Shown here: positions 1 through 32,300 of the stretch, piece after piece
How positions within the stretch are numbered: position 1 is the first letter of the stretch
Layout: each line of letters opens with the position of its first letter
Origin: Ficedula albicollis
Lineage: Eukaryota > Chordata > Aves > Passeriformes > Muscicapidae
DNA length: 64,000 nucleotides
Assembly: GCF_000247815.1 (NCBI RefSeq)
Contig: NC_021678.1
Span: 2,428,745 to 2,492,744, forward strand
Direction: 5' to 3'
The notes under the pieces: model-generated
What the model saw: the letters and a program-made list of their open reading frames with translations, nothing else
What the model was told of the DNA's origin: nothing
The model's database searches: none
Position numbers and translations under genes: made by a program

Positions 1-19022
<19,022 letters not shown>

Positions 19023-19110
19023 CCCACTGAGCCAAGGAAGAGCCACCACTCAAGAGACAGAGGCTTGAAAGTCCTTATGCAGGCTGTGGCTCTTGCAGCC
19101 TTCCTCTCAG
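19023..19110 (-). promoter_or_regulatory. Possible OIT3 5' UTR and core promoter
   Basis: Directly upstream of the OIT3 ATG. A weak TATA-like CATAAGG lies about 50-60 bases upstream on the minus strand (near 19,075-19,081). No strong consensus and no CpG island are visible, as expected for a tissue-restricted gene. The transcription start is not determined. Confidence 0.25.
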
Positions 19111-19590
19111 TGGAGCTTCTGACTCCAGGCTTCCAGAAGAGCAAGTGTGATTGCTGTGCTGGAAGTTTATCAGAGGAAGAAGCTGAAGGGACGTGGGCTA
19201 CAGCTCCAGCCTTGACCTCCCCAGAGCAGCTCTGCCCCTTACTGACAGCAGAGATGTACTCACTGATCAATCTTGTTTTCTGGACTTGACCTGCTATTGT
19301 TTTCTGCCCTGCAGTGACACCTCCACTATCTTATCCAGAGAAGAATTCTAACCAGGGACACCCGGACATCCTGCAGGGATGGAAGAGAAGAACAGATGGG
19401 TGCTTGTTATCATCTGTGCTCCTTCCACAAGTCACACTCCACAGCTCCCTGCAGGCAGAAAACACCAGCTAAGGAGCCTTAACTGCAGGAAATGGTGGCC
19501 AAAGGAGCAGCACTGGTCCTTCCGAGCACAGATTGCAGAGGAGTGCTTGGAGCTGAGCTACAATGGGAACATCAGTCAAACTGAAAGACT

Positions 19591-19714
19591 GGTGTCCCAC
19601 AGGGAAATGAGCACTCCTGCTCACACAACCTGACCACTGCAGTGAGATTATTTGGTGTCCCGCAGGGAAATGAGCACTCCTACTCACACAACCTGACCAC
19701 TGCAGTGAGATTAT
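19591..19714. repeat. Tandem duplication, 63-bp unit
   Basis: Two copies begin at 19,591 and 19,654 with GGTGTCCC, and both contain GGGAAATGAGCACTCCT and CACACAACCTGACCACTGCA. They differ at two bases or so. Confidence 0.9.
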
Positions 19715-19991
19715 CAAACAAGGCAAGGAAAGACACTTTCCTGCAGTGCTCTTACAATCTCTTGTCTTGAAAAAACAAAGCAATCCCAACACAATGGAAT
19801 TAACTTTGATGCAAAACTGAGTAACTGAGAACCTCTCCTGACTAGTTCAAATCAAACTGGGCTGAGTTTTAAGTGACTTGTTATCACTGCACGCTGAAAT
19901 GTGTTCTGTATTACAGCAAACCCAGGAAGGGTTCTTCCCTCTCACCCCACCCCAAGAGCTCTCCATCAGCAATGAGTGCAGCTGAGCACAC

Positions 19992-20261
19992 AGTCATCAC
20001 ACAATCAGTGTGGGAATTTCCCCACTCCCTTGGCATCCCGCATTTCTGCAGCAGGCTGGCCTAAGAAATGACACCAAGCTTCAAATCCCAGCAGGAAAAA
20101 AGTGGCTCCATTATTGAATTTGCGAGTCATCACACAATCAGGCAAAAATGGGCATTTCCCCACTCCCTTGGCATCCCGCATTTCTGCAGCAGGCTGGCCC
20201 AAGAAATGACACCAAGCTTCAAATCCCAGCAGGAAAAAAGTGGCTCCATTATTGAATTTGC
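19992..20261. repeat. Tandem duplication, ~135-bp unit
   Basis: Copies start with AGTCATCACACAATCAG at 19,992 and 20,125 and end in TCCATTATTGAATTTGC. They share CTTGGCATCCCGCATTTCTG. There are a few differences after the opening block; the remaining ~105 bases are nearly identical. Confidence 0.9.
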
Positions 20262-22002
20262 ACAGGACAGGGAGTAGGGTGCTTGTCTGTCTTGCAGGGA
20301 CTGCACATTACAGAAAACTCTCAATGGCTTCTCTCTGTCAGGGTGTGCCCTTTGGAGAGAAGTGCAATATGCTGCTCTTCTCCACCCCAGCACAGGAGTC
20401 TTTTTTCAGTGGTGAACAACTCTAGGGAACAACAAAAAAACCCCTCCAAATAAATTACTGTTATTGCTCCCATAAGGAACAAAAATATAAATTCTTGTTG
20501 CTCTCTTGTGCTGACAGCTGTGCAGTACCAGAAAGGTTTTTCCAACAACAGGAAAGGAGAACAGATTCACTACACAAAGCTATCTAGGCAGATAACCCTC
20601 AAGAGGTGATTATGTGAATTCCCAGAAGAGAAACTAAAATTGAACAGAGAATAATACAGCCAGCCACCAGAATTTCTATTTTGCCCCTTTCATTGAGAGG
20701 CTGGTTCATAGTCATGATGCCAGGTAAATAAAACTGACAAGCCTGAATGGAATGCTCTGTTTGAGTCACAGGTGTGTAGAGCTCTCTGAAGCATCTCTTC
20801 ACCAGCTGCTTTTGTTTTGTAGCTGCTGTATGAACCTGTTATAACAAGGTTTTGACAGGTACATATATAAGTGACTGACAGCTGACAACTAACACAGAGA
20901 AACAAACTGCAGCATCACAAATTGGAGCCTCAAAGGTGTCACCTACAGGCCCTATCAAATTCTCAAGAATGGATTAAAGCAGGAGATGCCCCAGCACTCC
21001 CAGGGATAACACTATCCCAAATCTCCATAACAACTAGTTGAAGGAAGTGGTCTCAAGCTGCAGAAGACAGTCTGCTACCTCTAAACATTTCTGGGAAGAA
21101 GCACCAGAGGCAACTCTTCGATCAACACCTCTTTGAAAGTTAATTTGGGTGATATTCATACTCCAATTCCCCCACAATCTCAGAGAGCAGCAACAGTCCT
21201 GAGAGGATAAATGGAAGGAAAAACCCCAGACAAAAATCCTCCCTGCAAGCAGACGTTCTGGGAGAGACACAATTCCAACAGGGCATTTTGTAGAACCTGC
21301 ACTCTCCAGCATATTTGTTCCTGACCTCCACATTTGCACCCCAAAGACTGATGCACCCATCACCCTAAAAAGAATCAGGCTCAAGTTAGAATCTCTTAAA
21401 AGAAGCCACGGATACTGTTTAAAAGATATGAAGAAGAAAGGCAAAATGAAAATACAGGGCAGGGATTTTATTTTGGTACCCAAGAAGGATTTTCTAAACC
21501 TGTTACAAAGCCTGTGCTTATCTGTCCTTAACACAAGAAAAATGCTCATTTTGCAGGTGGCAACCACCATTCTTGTCCCTCCCAGAGATCTCTGCAGGGC
21601 TTTACCACCCTCACACAAGGAACTCAAATTCTTCAAAGCACTGGGCTGGGCTGGAAAGCCTTGCACAGTTTGTAATGGACTCCTGAATAAAAATGCTTTG
21701 GCATTTGCTGAGGTGATCTTGGCTTTGTCAGAGCCACCTCTCAGGACACAGCAGCGCCTGGGAGGTGTGTGAAGCACAGCTCTGGGTGCAGGAACCTGCA
21801 ACCTGCCTAGAAGGAGCAGGAGGAAGAGCTAATCAGCACTTCCTGCCAGAGAGAGGGAGGAGAACCTGGCACACAGGTCAGGCTCCCTTGTCTGGGACTG
21901 ATTGGAGGATGCACGTTCACAATAAGCCTTGACAGGCAGCTGAGATGGATTGCACTCAAGTCAAGGACTTTGAGATAGGCCTTGTTGCTGTAAACAACTT
22001 GC

Positions 22003-22266
22003 TTCAGGACTCAGAGCCAGTAGGAAAGGCTGTGGAGATCAGGGAGGGAGCACAAGCTGAGTGAACTGTGGGCAAAATCAACACAAGTATAACATTGAGA
22101 ACCATTAAAATCAGGCAAGTACATCGCTCCTAGTTTCAGGACTCAGAGCCAGTAGGAAAGACTGTGGAGATCAGGGAGGGAGCACAAGCTAAGTGAAGTG
22201 TGGGCAAAATCAACACAAGTACAACATTGAGAACCCATTAAAATCAGGCAAGTACATCGCTCCTAG
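22003..22266. repeat. Tandem duplication, 132-bp unit, diverged
   Basis: Copies at 22,003-22,134 and 22,135-22,266 run from TTCAGGACTCAGAGCCAGTA to TACATCGCTCCTAG. They differ at about five positions (for example AAAGGC versus AAAGAC, GTATAA versus GTACAA) and one inserted base. This is older than most duplications here and hard to explain as an assembly error. Confidence 0.9.
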
Positions 22267-24369
22267 CTGAGAGCAGCAGTTATTTCCTTTGCTTGGTGGA
22301 GCACTGTGATGCAGAACTTTGTGTTTTGAGAGTATTTTCCCAGAGGTCCTACAAAACCAGCATATTTTCCACACTCCTCCACTTTCAGATGGAGGAATTA
22401 GAGCACAGACAGCACACCAACAACTGCAAAACTAGTCAGGGGCAGAAAGAGAAGTAGAACTCATCTTTTAAGAGTCCTAAGAGCAGCTTCTCCCCTGCTT
22501 CAGGGCTTAGGTACACTGCAATTTTCATTACTGGATTTTATTTTTCACCCCTTTAATGTCAGTAAAGAAAATAAGTCTGATGGTGTTTTTAAAAGGAATA
22601 ATTAGCATTTCTTGGGATAGTAGAGGAATAGTTAAGATACAAAAATCTCCTTCCTCTGTGAAAATGAAGCCATACAATAGGGCACAGAGAAAAGAAGCTT
22701 GCTTTTATAACCCCCCCCCACACAAAAAATCCCAGGGGGTATCAAAGAAATTGGTCCACTGGCTCAAAGATAGGCCAGCTTGGCCAGCTTCACATGGCTG
22801 GCTCAGTGCCATGGTCTGACAGCCAAGAGCAGCTTCAGGGCATCATGGAAACCCTCTTAAAGCCAACATGGAAGCATAAGAACTTGCAGCAAGGTGATCA
22901 TCATTGCTGCCTGCCAGGCAGGAAGGGTTACAGGGGGAAAGAAAAAGGGTTTCTTCTTTGTGCTCCAGGAAAGAGGAGCCATGAACACCTTCCCTGGAGG
23001 GGCCTGCAAGGTAGAGCCTCGTGGGTGTGAAAAAGGGAACTTAGTGCAGTTCTCCAGGAAACTTTGAACCAGCCATACATTTATTTGAAAGCTCCCTCAC
23101 AGAAGTTGTTAATCAAAAGAATGACAGAATTGGTAGGAAAAGCAGCACCTGAGCACTGCAATGCACCCTGCTGCTTCTCCCTCACCAGGGCTGAGGAATG
23201 CAGTGGTACATTAAAATTCAGGCAGCACTGCCTGCTCTGCACCTGCTGCCAGAGGGACAGGACCCTGTCAACTGCCTGGCTCCCAAAGGGGAAATAGCTG
23301 CTGCAAGAGAATGTGTTGATGTTGAGATACAACAGTGTGGATCAGGAGAGCAAACAAACCCTGCCCTTCCCTTCAGTGTGAGCATTCCAAGGCACTGAGA
23401 CTGGAGTGGGAGGCTTGTGGGTTTCAGGGCACAAGGGCAGACACCTTCCTTACCCACACTGTCTCTACAACAACATTAACAACATGTGCAGGAACTGTTT
23501 TGTAACAGCATCTTCTTGCTTTCAAAACAGAGAGAGTGGTGCTAAGATGTCACAAAGTCTCCTGCTCTCCTGGATGCCAAAATGGATGGATTCTTATGCA
23601 ACTGAGCTAAGCAATTTACCTAAGGGTGGCAGCAGCTCACCTGGGGACTGCAGCAGACTAAGGGCTGCTTGGAGGAAGGAGACTTATCAGCAGTGATTAA
23701 AGGGGGGTGATAACAAACAGCTTCCAGACTTTCCCCTCTAGCTTTGAAAAACATGAGAATTGGCTTTTTCAAAAACTACCTAATCATGGATGGTAATTTT
23801 TTAAGCAGTCCACGGGCATGATGGAAACCTGCACCAAACACCTCATCCTACTAACCAGTGAAGTCAGGACAAAGCAAACTCTGCTCTCCCAAAGGTAATG
23901 AAAAAATCACATGTCACCATGACAAATCAAACCATTCCAGGGCCCAGAAAGAAAGGAACTGAAGCCTAACACTCCAGTTTTTCTCCAAAAGAAGCACTTG
24001 AGTGCAATATAGAAATACACTGACACCACAGACACCTCTTTTGGGTTGCTGGGCATTACCTGCCCATTTATATTCTTATCCTGTTACTATGCTGGCCAAA
24101 CAAAGGAAGATCTTTGCTAGACCAAGTATCTCTAGCTCTACCTCACCACCTCCTGAGATCCCTGTTAGGCAGCCAGGCCTGGCAGCCAGATCTCCATCCA
24201 GGCTTCTTCAGGAAAGCTATTATCTGCATCACCACGGCCTCAGGGAGGTAAGGTCAGTCAAGAAGACACAACCTAAACAAAAAGAAATGGAGGAAACTCA
24301 GGAGAGATCTGCCACAGAGGGAATATTCTCTTCTCAGCTGGGGAAAATAACATTATTCAAAAGCACTGA

Positions 24370-26266
24370 TTCAAAAATTGAATAGTTATTTATTGTTCCA
24401 GAAGTACATTGCTCTTTTATACATATTTCATAAATGATACAGGATTTTACACATGTTCAGGTTTTTGGTTTTTTTTTTTGTTCTTTTTTTTTTTTAAAGA
24501 AGGACTTTTCTCCATGCTCCCTCCCTCATCCCAAACACACACCAAGGATTCAGCTACAGGATTGTGTTCGCTTTTTTTCCTTTTAAAACTCATCACACAA
24601 ACAGGATAAAACAGATAAAAAATAATCACACAACGTAATTAAATGGAAAGACAGAGGAAAAGGGGAAGGGGAAAAAAAACCCAAAACTAGAAACATGCAC
24701 CCATTCGGTCCAACATGCCACTGAGTGAGAAGAGGCAGCAATCCCAGCTGTGTTTCCACATCTGCAAGGCACCTGGCATCTAGTTAATACTGAATTATTT
24801 TCTTTCCTATATTTTTAAAACATGGTTCTCCAAAAAAAACCAGAAGCCTCTTTCCATGACACAGTGAGGAGTAGTAGTGAAACATCAAAAAGAAGCAGCC
24901 AGCCTTTCTGTATATAAAGCTTAGTGTCCTTCTCCCACCTTCATCCTGTCTCCACAGCATTTATCAGCAGGGTGCTAAACCAGACTGACCTGCTTTGAGT
25001 GAAGAGATGTTTTATCTGCTTAGAAAGCAGCCAGCCTTGGCTAAGAGAGAGGGCAATGGGTTGACCTTCCTTCCTTTATTTCTTTTTAGCTAAGAACAAG
25101 AGATGTCATTAGCCACTCCTAAGAAATTCTGACCTGTGGACACAAAGTTCACTTAAAGCTACTTAATCAGGGGAAAGTGCTACAGAACCAGCCCAGTTCT
25201 GTGTCTTGCACTGTAAGATCCCCAGGCTCTCAAAAAGCCTCTGGGCAAGGGAAATGCTTTGAGGATATGTGAAACCTTCTATCCCATTACACAAGCAGTC
25301 AAGTATCAAGTTTCAATATTCCATGCTCCAGAACTGTTCATTTAAAAGCAGGAGTCATGATTCCAGCAACAGTTTTGTAATCCTTTAAGCCTTCATAATT
25401 TCATAGTCCAGGTGGCTCTCAGATTTGGGGTAGGAAGAGGGGAAGCTCCCTCTCTTAAGACTGAATATAAAAATCCGCTCATGCAATGCTGCCATGGATT
25501 TCTAGGAGGAGCTCAAGGGCATTGGGACGCAAAGTTTATCGAGTTATTAAGGAATAATCCAAAATATCGATTATCAAACGTCCAGAAGAAGACTCATTCC
25601 TTCTCTCACTTGGCTACAACCAATCTGTGCTACAAATAAGCAAAGGAGGAAGTCAGTGGAGCACAGGGGGTGGGCTGGGAAGGGGAAGCTCACGGTTTTC
25701 CAGTAGAAAGCAGTCTTGTAGTAACTTTATAAAAGAGACCAGGTCTGACCAGAAGTGTGCGTGTTAATGGCGGTGGAGTGCAAGTTCTGATCACCAGCCA
25801 GAGCTCCAGGTGGCTTGGATTCTTTGTTCATTTTTTTTTTTCTCCTTTTGTTTTTTTTCAAGAGAGAAAGAGAGATTGGAATCAGGTAAAGGAAAATTTA
25901 AAAAGCTAAGCAGGCTGCTGGTGTCTTATTGAGAGGCAGACCCTGCAAAGCTGGAAGAAGACACCCCTAACACCCCAGCATTACATTCTTTCCATGAGCC
26001 CCCCCAATCCTGTATTTGTACACAATCACCGTGCTGACAGATTTTAAAACGTGACTATTTGCCAAGCCCTTTTCAGAACTAACATTCCACAATGTCCCAT
26101 CTTCAGATTTAAAGAGATTTTCCCCCTTTACAGTCCTTTGTCTTGATTAAAGGTAAAAACCCTCCACCCCCCACACCACATCCCAGCTTCCACCTGCAAT
26201 GCTTTAATTAAAAAAGGCAAGAGCTATGAACAGGTTTTTTGCCGGGGTTCAGAGCTTCCTTGTTGA
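24370..26266 (-). other. MCU: MCU 3' UTR (inferred)
   Basis: Sequence between the stop codon and the poly(A) signal. It contains A/T-rich tracts (24,470-24,495 and 25,830-25,858) and no conserved coding. The extent is inferred from the poly(A) signal only. Confidence 0.55.
24389..24394 (-). promoter_or_regulatory. MCU: MCU poly(A) signal AATAAA
   Basis: TTTATT on the plus strand is AATAAA on the coding strand, 1.87 kb downstream of the MCU stop. That fits the roughly 2-kb 3' UTR I recall for vertebrate MCU. Another AATAAA at 25,075-25,080 could give a shorter transcript. Confidence 0.6.
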
Positions 26267-26344
26267 TCAGTCCTTTTCAGAAATTTGCTGGATGGGCAGA
26301 TGAACTTGCAGTGGGTCTCGAAGCCTCTTAAGGTCCAATTCTGC
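26267..26344 (-). CDS. MCU: MCU exon 8, C-terminus and stop
   Basis: 25 codons and TGA at 26269-26267. The translation is [20 protein letters not shown], then ISEKD, and the family ends ...EKD in the same way. The acceptor TAG is at 26345-26347. This matrix-facing tail follows coiled coil 2. Confidence 0.96.
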   Translation of the reverse strand, partial: AELDLKRLRDPLQVHLPIQQISEKD

Positions 26345-29300
26345 CTAAAAGTAAAAGGCACATTATAAAGCACAAGCTCCCAAAACAACTTCCCCCCATA
26401 CCACGTTCCTTTAGAGAAGGAAAAGCTTTCCCACATTTCCTTGTTTTTTCCCTGTCCAGCAGGAAATTGTCCAAAGAGGGAAACAAAGTTGCAGGCTTAT
26501 ATTTAGGAAAACAGTTCTCAGCTGTATTTATCTGAATTTGTCTGCACACAGCCACTTAAAGAAACAGGTTAGGGAAGATTTGGATCCCTGTAAACTCACT
26601 GGAATATTTTTCTTTAAAAAAGCCAACAAAAACTCAACAAACCAACATCCCAACTAGATTATTAGGGATGGTTGATTCTAGAAGAAAAGCTCCAGGAAAA
26701 TATGGCAGAAACCCTAGAAAGATCTGTGGGTCCTTCCTTATGCACTTTGCTCTCCAAGGCTGGGGTAGAACTCATCTTGCCCTGGATATCTCACACTGTC
26801 ATTTCCAGAGTCTGGGAATAAAGGATGATAGAGAGCAGTGAAAAATAATGTGCTGACTCTGCTTCTTCTGCTCACACCATCCTTCAGCAATAAGGCTCTG
26901 AGAAACACAAGGAAACATCTCTATCAGAGTCCTTGCTGAACAGATCCCACACTGTGGATAATCTCTCAAGAGTGTCTGTCTCCAGAGTCTGAGAAATCTG
27001 CCCCCACTGACTTTAACAATACAGCTACATTTTCTGAACATTATTTTCCAGGACTGCACTGAAGTGCAGGAAGATCTGAACTGAAGGGATGCAAGACTTC
27101 ATTCCTCACTAAATCCATCTGGTGTGTAGGAGCTGAGAAGAAAAGAAATCTTGAATTAGGCTCCTCTGAGGCATGAAGACCCTGAAGCAACTCAAAATTT
27201 GCCAGCAGTTTCTGAAAGGCCCCTAAAGATTGATATGGGTTTTATGTTGATTTACACTTCCAGTAGTTCTATTTCTGGGAATATCAAAGCCAATTCAGTG
27301 AATTGCAGTGGGGTTGTGACAAGAAAATGGGCTGAAAACTTAAAATACATTCATTCTTGCTTGAAGTGTGTCTATTAATAGTAATGAAGAGCTAGCAAGC
27401 AGTAATTTCTTTCTCTTGTTTCTGGAAAAATTCTTGTTACCTGAGCAATTGCATCCTTGAGTTGATTGTATTTCTCTAGATCAAATCGTGTCTTTTTGGC
27501 TCCTTTATGGAAAAATAGTAAGTACTGTCTGTCTCTGGCATCTGGATAAACATATTCCTAAAGAGAAAAAAAGGAGAGAAAACAGGAATAAAGCTACAGC
27601 AGGGAGGCAGCAAAGGATGTCTCAGGTGTGTTTGGGAGAATGACCAGTTCCTGACAGAAAACACAAGCCTGGTCCAAGCTCACACAGTGAGAGGTGACCC
27701 CTGCCAGCAGCTAAACCCCCACCCAGTCACTCACTGCTGCACAGCTGGATGGGAGAGAGAAGAGAATCCAAAGGTAGGAAAAAAAAAAAAAAAGAAAAAT
27801 TTATGTGTAAATTTAAAGACAGTTTAATAACTGAGGGAAAAAAACCCACAACAACATAAGAGTGATGCAAAAGCAATCATTCACCACCTCCTGCCAGCAG
27901 ACCAATGCCCAGCCAGACTCTGAGCAATGGCTGCTTTGGAGAAACTCCCTCCCAATTTATTACAAAATGTGCCATTATGTGGTATGGGGTATCAGTTTGG
28001 TCAGTTCAGGGCAGCTGTGCCAGATGTGTTCCCTCCCCCCAGCCCATTCCCAGGGATGGGGGCAGATCAGGGAAGAATAAAAGCCAGAAAAGGCCTTGAT
28101 GCTGTACCAGCACTGCTCAGCAATAGCAAAAGCACTGCTGTGTTACCAAGGCTGTCTTGGTCACAAGTGCCAAACACTGCACCACACCAGCTGCTCTGAA
28201 GAACATTAACTCCATCCCAGCCAGACCCAGCAAAGTCAGACATTTGCTTCTCTACTCATTTGCTACACTCCAGCAGTGAGTTACTATCACCTTCCTCCCC
28301 TCCCCAGTATGTGAATCCTTCCAGGCAGAGACAACAAGAACTGACATTTCGTACTGACGAGTTTGTGAGGAAAAAAGGAGGGAGAAAAGCTATAAATACT
28401 GTCCCTGGAATGATGCAGCTGACAGACCCTTGGGACACCACGCTGGGACACCTGCAGCATCTGTTCTGACAGCCTTGTGACAGCAGAGACACTCTGAGCC
28501 CTCCCTTCCTCATTATTTAGGCGGGATTAGGAACTCATGAGACAAACCATGCACTAGAAAATCCACAGAGAATCTGTCACAATTACAAGGACCCAGAGAT
28601 GGATTCTTCATCTGGATGGGAGATTAGATCTCTGAAAGATATTTCCAACAAGATGCCTGATACTTGGGCTCTTTAAAAAAGGATAATCAGACATTTGCTT
28701 CTCTACTCATTTGCTACACTCCAGCAGTGAGTTACTATCACCTTCCTCCCCTCCCCAGTATGTGAATCCTTCCAGGCAGAGACAACAAGAACTGACATTT
28801 CGTACTGACGAGTTTGTGAGGAAAAAAGGAGGGAGAAAAGCTATAAATACTGTCCCTGGAATGATGCAGCTGACAGACCCTTGGGACACCACGCTGGGAC
28901 ACCTGCAGCATCTGTTCTGACAGCCTTGTGACAGCAGAGACACTCTGAGCCCTCCCTTCCTCATTGTTTAGGCGGGATTAGGAACTCATGAGACAAACCA
29001 TGCACTAGAAAATCCACAGAGAATCTGTCACAATTACAAGGACCCAGAGATGGATTCTTCATCTGGATGGGAGATTAGATCTCTGAAAGATATTTCCAAC
29101 AAGATGCCTGATACTTGGGCTCTTTAAAAAAGGATAATGTGGCACGTGAGAGGGTGGGCTTCCTTCAAGCTCAGAAGAACCTCATGCAGCCACACCTGTC
29201 TGTACTGACCACATCTACCAGCAGATGAATCTGGCCACAGCAGTCAGCCACCAAACACAGAAAAGCATTTCTGGTAAAACAACCAGCCAGGACCCCCACG

Positions 29301-32300
29301 AGAACACCCCACAGCCACACACCACCTCCCTGGCCAGCACAAATTAAACAAGTGGCATCTGGGTTCCAACAGGATAAGGAAGGGGCAAAGCAGCTTCTAC
29401 CTGGCACAACTTAGCTATTTTTCTAGGGAGTAGAGCCCAGAGAAAGTTTTCTAGTGAGGTGTCAATATCAGCACAAGTCCTACCTGGCGGGTCATTACGA
29501 AATAAGCATACATTGCCATGGCACTACCATAGGTGATGAAATAGGTGACTGGTTCCATAATGTCCCAAGAATATTCCCACCAGGTCAGGCGGGCCAGAAT
29601 CCCAAACTGAGTGGCCATGTAAGCCAGGCCTCCCCACAACACCAAGGTTGTCCTCTTCTCTGCTTTCCTGCTGAGCTCCATCCTTACCTGCAAGAAGGCA
29701 GAAACACACACCTTGCAGTCTCAGAAGTAATTATGTTAATGTTGTTAAGAGATAATAACAGTCCCTTATATTAATAGTAACATCAAGTGGTTTGAAACAT
29801 GATTTGATTATGCACGATGCTTATATAAACAAATCCAAACTTTTTTTCCATCACTATCTTGCTGTCACCTATGTTTTCTCTGAGCATGCTCTGAATGCCT
29901 CAGGAAAGTAGTTATTTCTCTATGTTCAAAGATGTTTTGTTGCATTAGCCCCAGTCTTCATTTACTAACAAGCTCATTTCCAACCATTTAAAGCAAGGAA
30001 ACAAAATATTTCCAGAAACCAGAAGCAGACATGGTTTGGTAAACACTTGGTTCAGCGATCTTAAAACTATTTGAAGCTTGCCAGGGACCCAATTAAAACC
30101 TGGAAATACATTCAGGCTGCATTTGGAGGATAAATACAACACACTGAGAAACTCCTTACTTTTTCTAGAGGTGCTAGCTGCTCCTTCAATTGCTCTAGTC
30201 TCCCTATCAGCTCCTTCTCCTTGTTCAGCTGGTGCTCCTCAATGCTCAAGGCTGTGTACAACTGCTGAACCAACGTCTTCACATCATTCAGCGTCGTGGC
30301 ATTTTCATGGCTTAAGAGCTCTGGAGAAAAACAGAGGCTGCATTTTACACCTGTGCCCACAGGGCTTCCCACGTGCCCTTGGGAAACCGCTATCAGTCTG
30401 CACCGGAAATGAACAACACTGTCTTTTCAACAAAAGAGTCCTTGGAAGAGCTCCAGCACTCTAAGACAATGTGATTCCTTTGAAAGAAAACCAGGCTTTA
30501 CTACTGGGTATTCCTAAAATGTGATAAGAACAAGGAAAAGAGATGTCCTATAAAGCTGGCCAGATGTCAACAGCTGCTTCTGATTCGTATTTATACACAA
30601 GACAAAGGAACTAAAGTAGCTACGATCCATCACACCAGCTGCCAGGACACAGGCAGAATTCAGACTACAGACCACCAGCTGTTACCCAGAGTTATTGGTG
30701 CTGGCAGCTGAACTTTGGGGGTTAGGGACCCCACAAGAGCCTCAGCAGCAGCATTTTGAGCACCAGTTTCAAGAATTGTTTCCCAATGCTCTGCGGGTAT
30801 CAGCCCTTGCTGTGCTGCCTGCAAAAGAATAAAGCTCTCCCTCACTAGAAACTAGAATAGGGCCATGACTCAAAAACACCTTTATTCTGCAAAAGAATAC
30901 AGCTCTCCCTCACTAGAAACCAGAATAGGGCCATGACTCAAAAACACCTTTATCCTTGCATTCCAACTCAAGAAGGATTCCTAGAGGATACCAGTTTGTA
31001 AAGGAGTTGTGACTACTTGTATTGTCTTACAGTCCACATGGGAAAAAAAAATAAATTTGAAATTAAAGCAAAAGATTTTGACATGAACCAAATAAAATTA
31101 ATTCTTGTGGCATCCTTGGACTTGTACCTAAAGTAATCAAAACTGGATTTTAACTACTCAAAAAGCTACGGACAGCTTAAGTTTTAACACCAGCAGCTCA
31201 AGGGAAAAGTGATTCAGTTGCCTGTGCCAAGACACACAAAGTACACAATTCCATTCTAGTTAAAGGGCTCCTGTTCTCCTATGAAGAAAAATCCATGTGT
31301 TCCTACTGAGGTGACCATCAAGAAGTACTTATTTAAAACGACAGTATTCTGGTCTTTCCATTTTCAAATACACAAGGTGATCTTGTAAAAATGCAAAAGC
31401 AATAGCTGAAAAGTTTGACAGAACTAATCTCAGTGTCTATTTGCAGGCACATTCATTTTAGCACCAACTATAGAAATCTCCTAGGCAAGTGCATGCTAGG
31501 AGACAATTTCCTGTAACCTTGGTGATTCCCAGAGCTCACCTATCAGCACACAGTGGGTGACAAAGTGGAGTAATTTCTTTGAGTGTGTGATACCCAATGA
31601 TTTAGATATCCAGTCTTAGTGGAGAGCTTTCTGCTAAGGTGCTTTTAATGAGATGGGAAAAAATCATCTTAGTAGAGGTCAGTCTACACCAGACTAAGTG
31701 GAGAAAGATCACCCCACTCAGTACTGCACTCCCAATTCCAGAATAACAGAACAATAAAATCCTCCACGTCTGTGAGCCAAGAGCCAGACAGAACAGCATT
31801 TCCCAAGCTGTCCCTTTTCTTTAAATCCTCAGAGGTAACTACAGGCATGCAAGAACCTGGTGTTTTATGAAGGCTATGAAGCTGCCCAGAAGAAAGAGGG
31901 CAGACAAAAACACTGAGTTCCTGCCTCCCCCAGTAATGCTGAAGTGTCTCAAAAGCCTCTTGCAGATTTTCAAATCTTGAAAATCACATGTGTCCAAAGA
32001 ATATTGAAATTTATTTTCTTATTGACTCAAAATAGGTTGGTTTCCCTTCCCTTCCTACTTGAAGTGTCTCAAAAGCCTCTTGCAGGTTTTCATATCTTGA
32101 AAATCACATATGTCCAAAGAATAATATTGAAATTTATTTTCTTATTGACTCAAAATAGGTTGGTTTCCCTTCCCTTCCTACCTGATTCTTCATAAGACAG
32201 CCTTCTAAGGGCACAGTTTCCTTTATTTCACTGTTTGGTAGCTAACAAGGTTTTGAGGTTTATCTGCAGTATTCAAAGTACCACACTTAAATGGAAACAA

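Larger units (their letters stand above)
19111..24360. other. MCU-OIT3 intergenic region
   Basis: About 5.3 kb between the MCU poly(A) site and the OIT3 start; both genes read leftwards. It contains three tandem duplications (19.6, 20.0 and 22.0 kb) and otherwise unique sequence. The minus-strand open frame at 21,034-21,801 (255 codons) has no feature I recognise and is not called as a gene. Confidence 0.75.

Noticed and set aside
19065..19289. Plus-strand frame starting MKVLMQAVALAAFLSVELL, like a signal peptide
   Set aside because: It overlaps the OIT3 promoter region on the other strand, has no domain after the hydrophobic start, and matches no expected neighbour.
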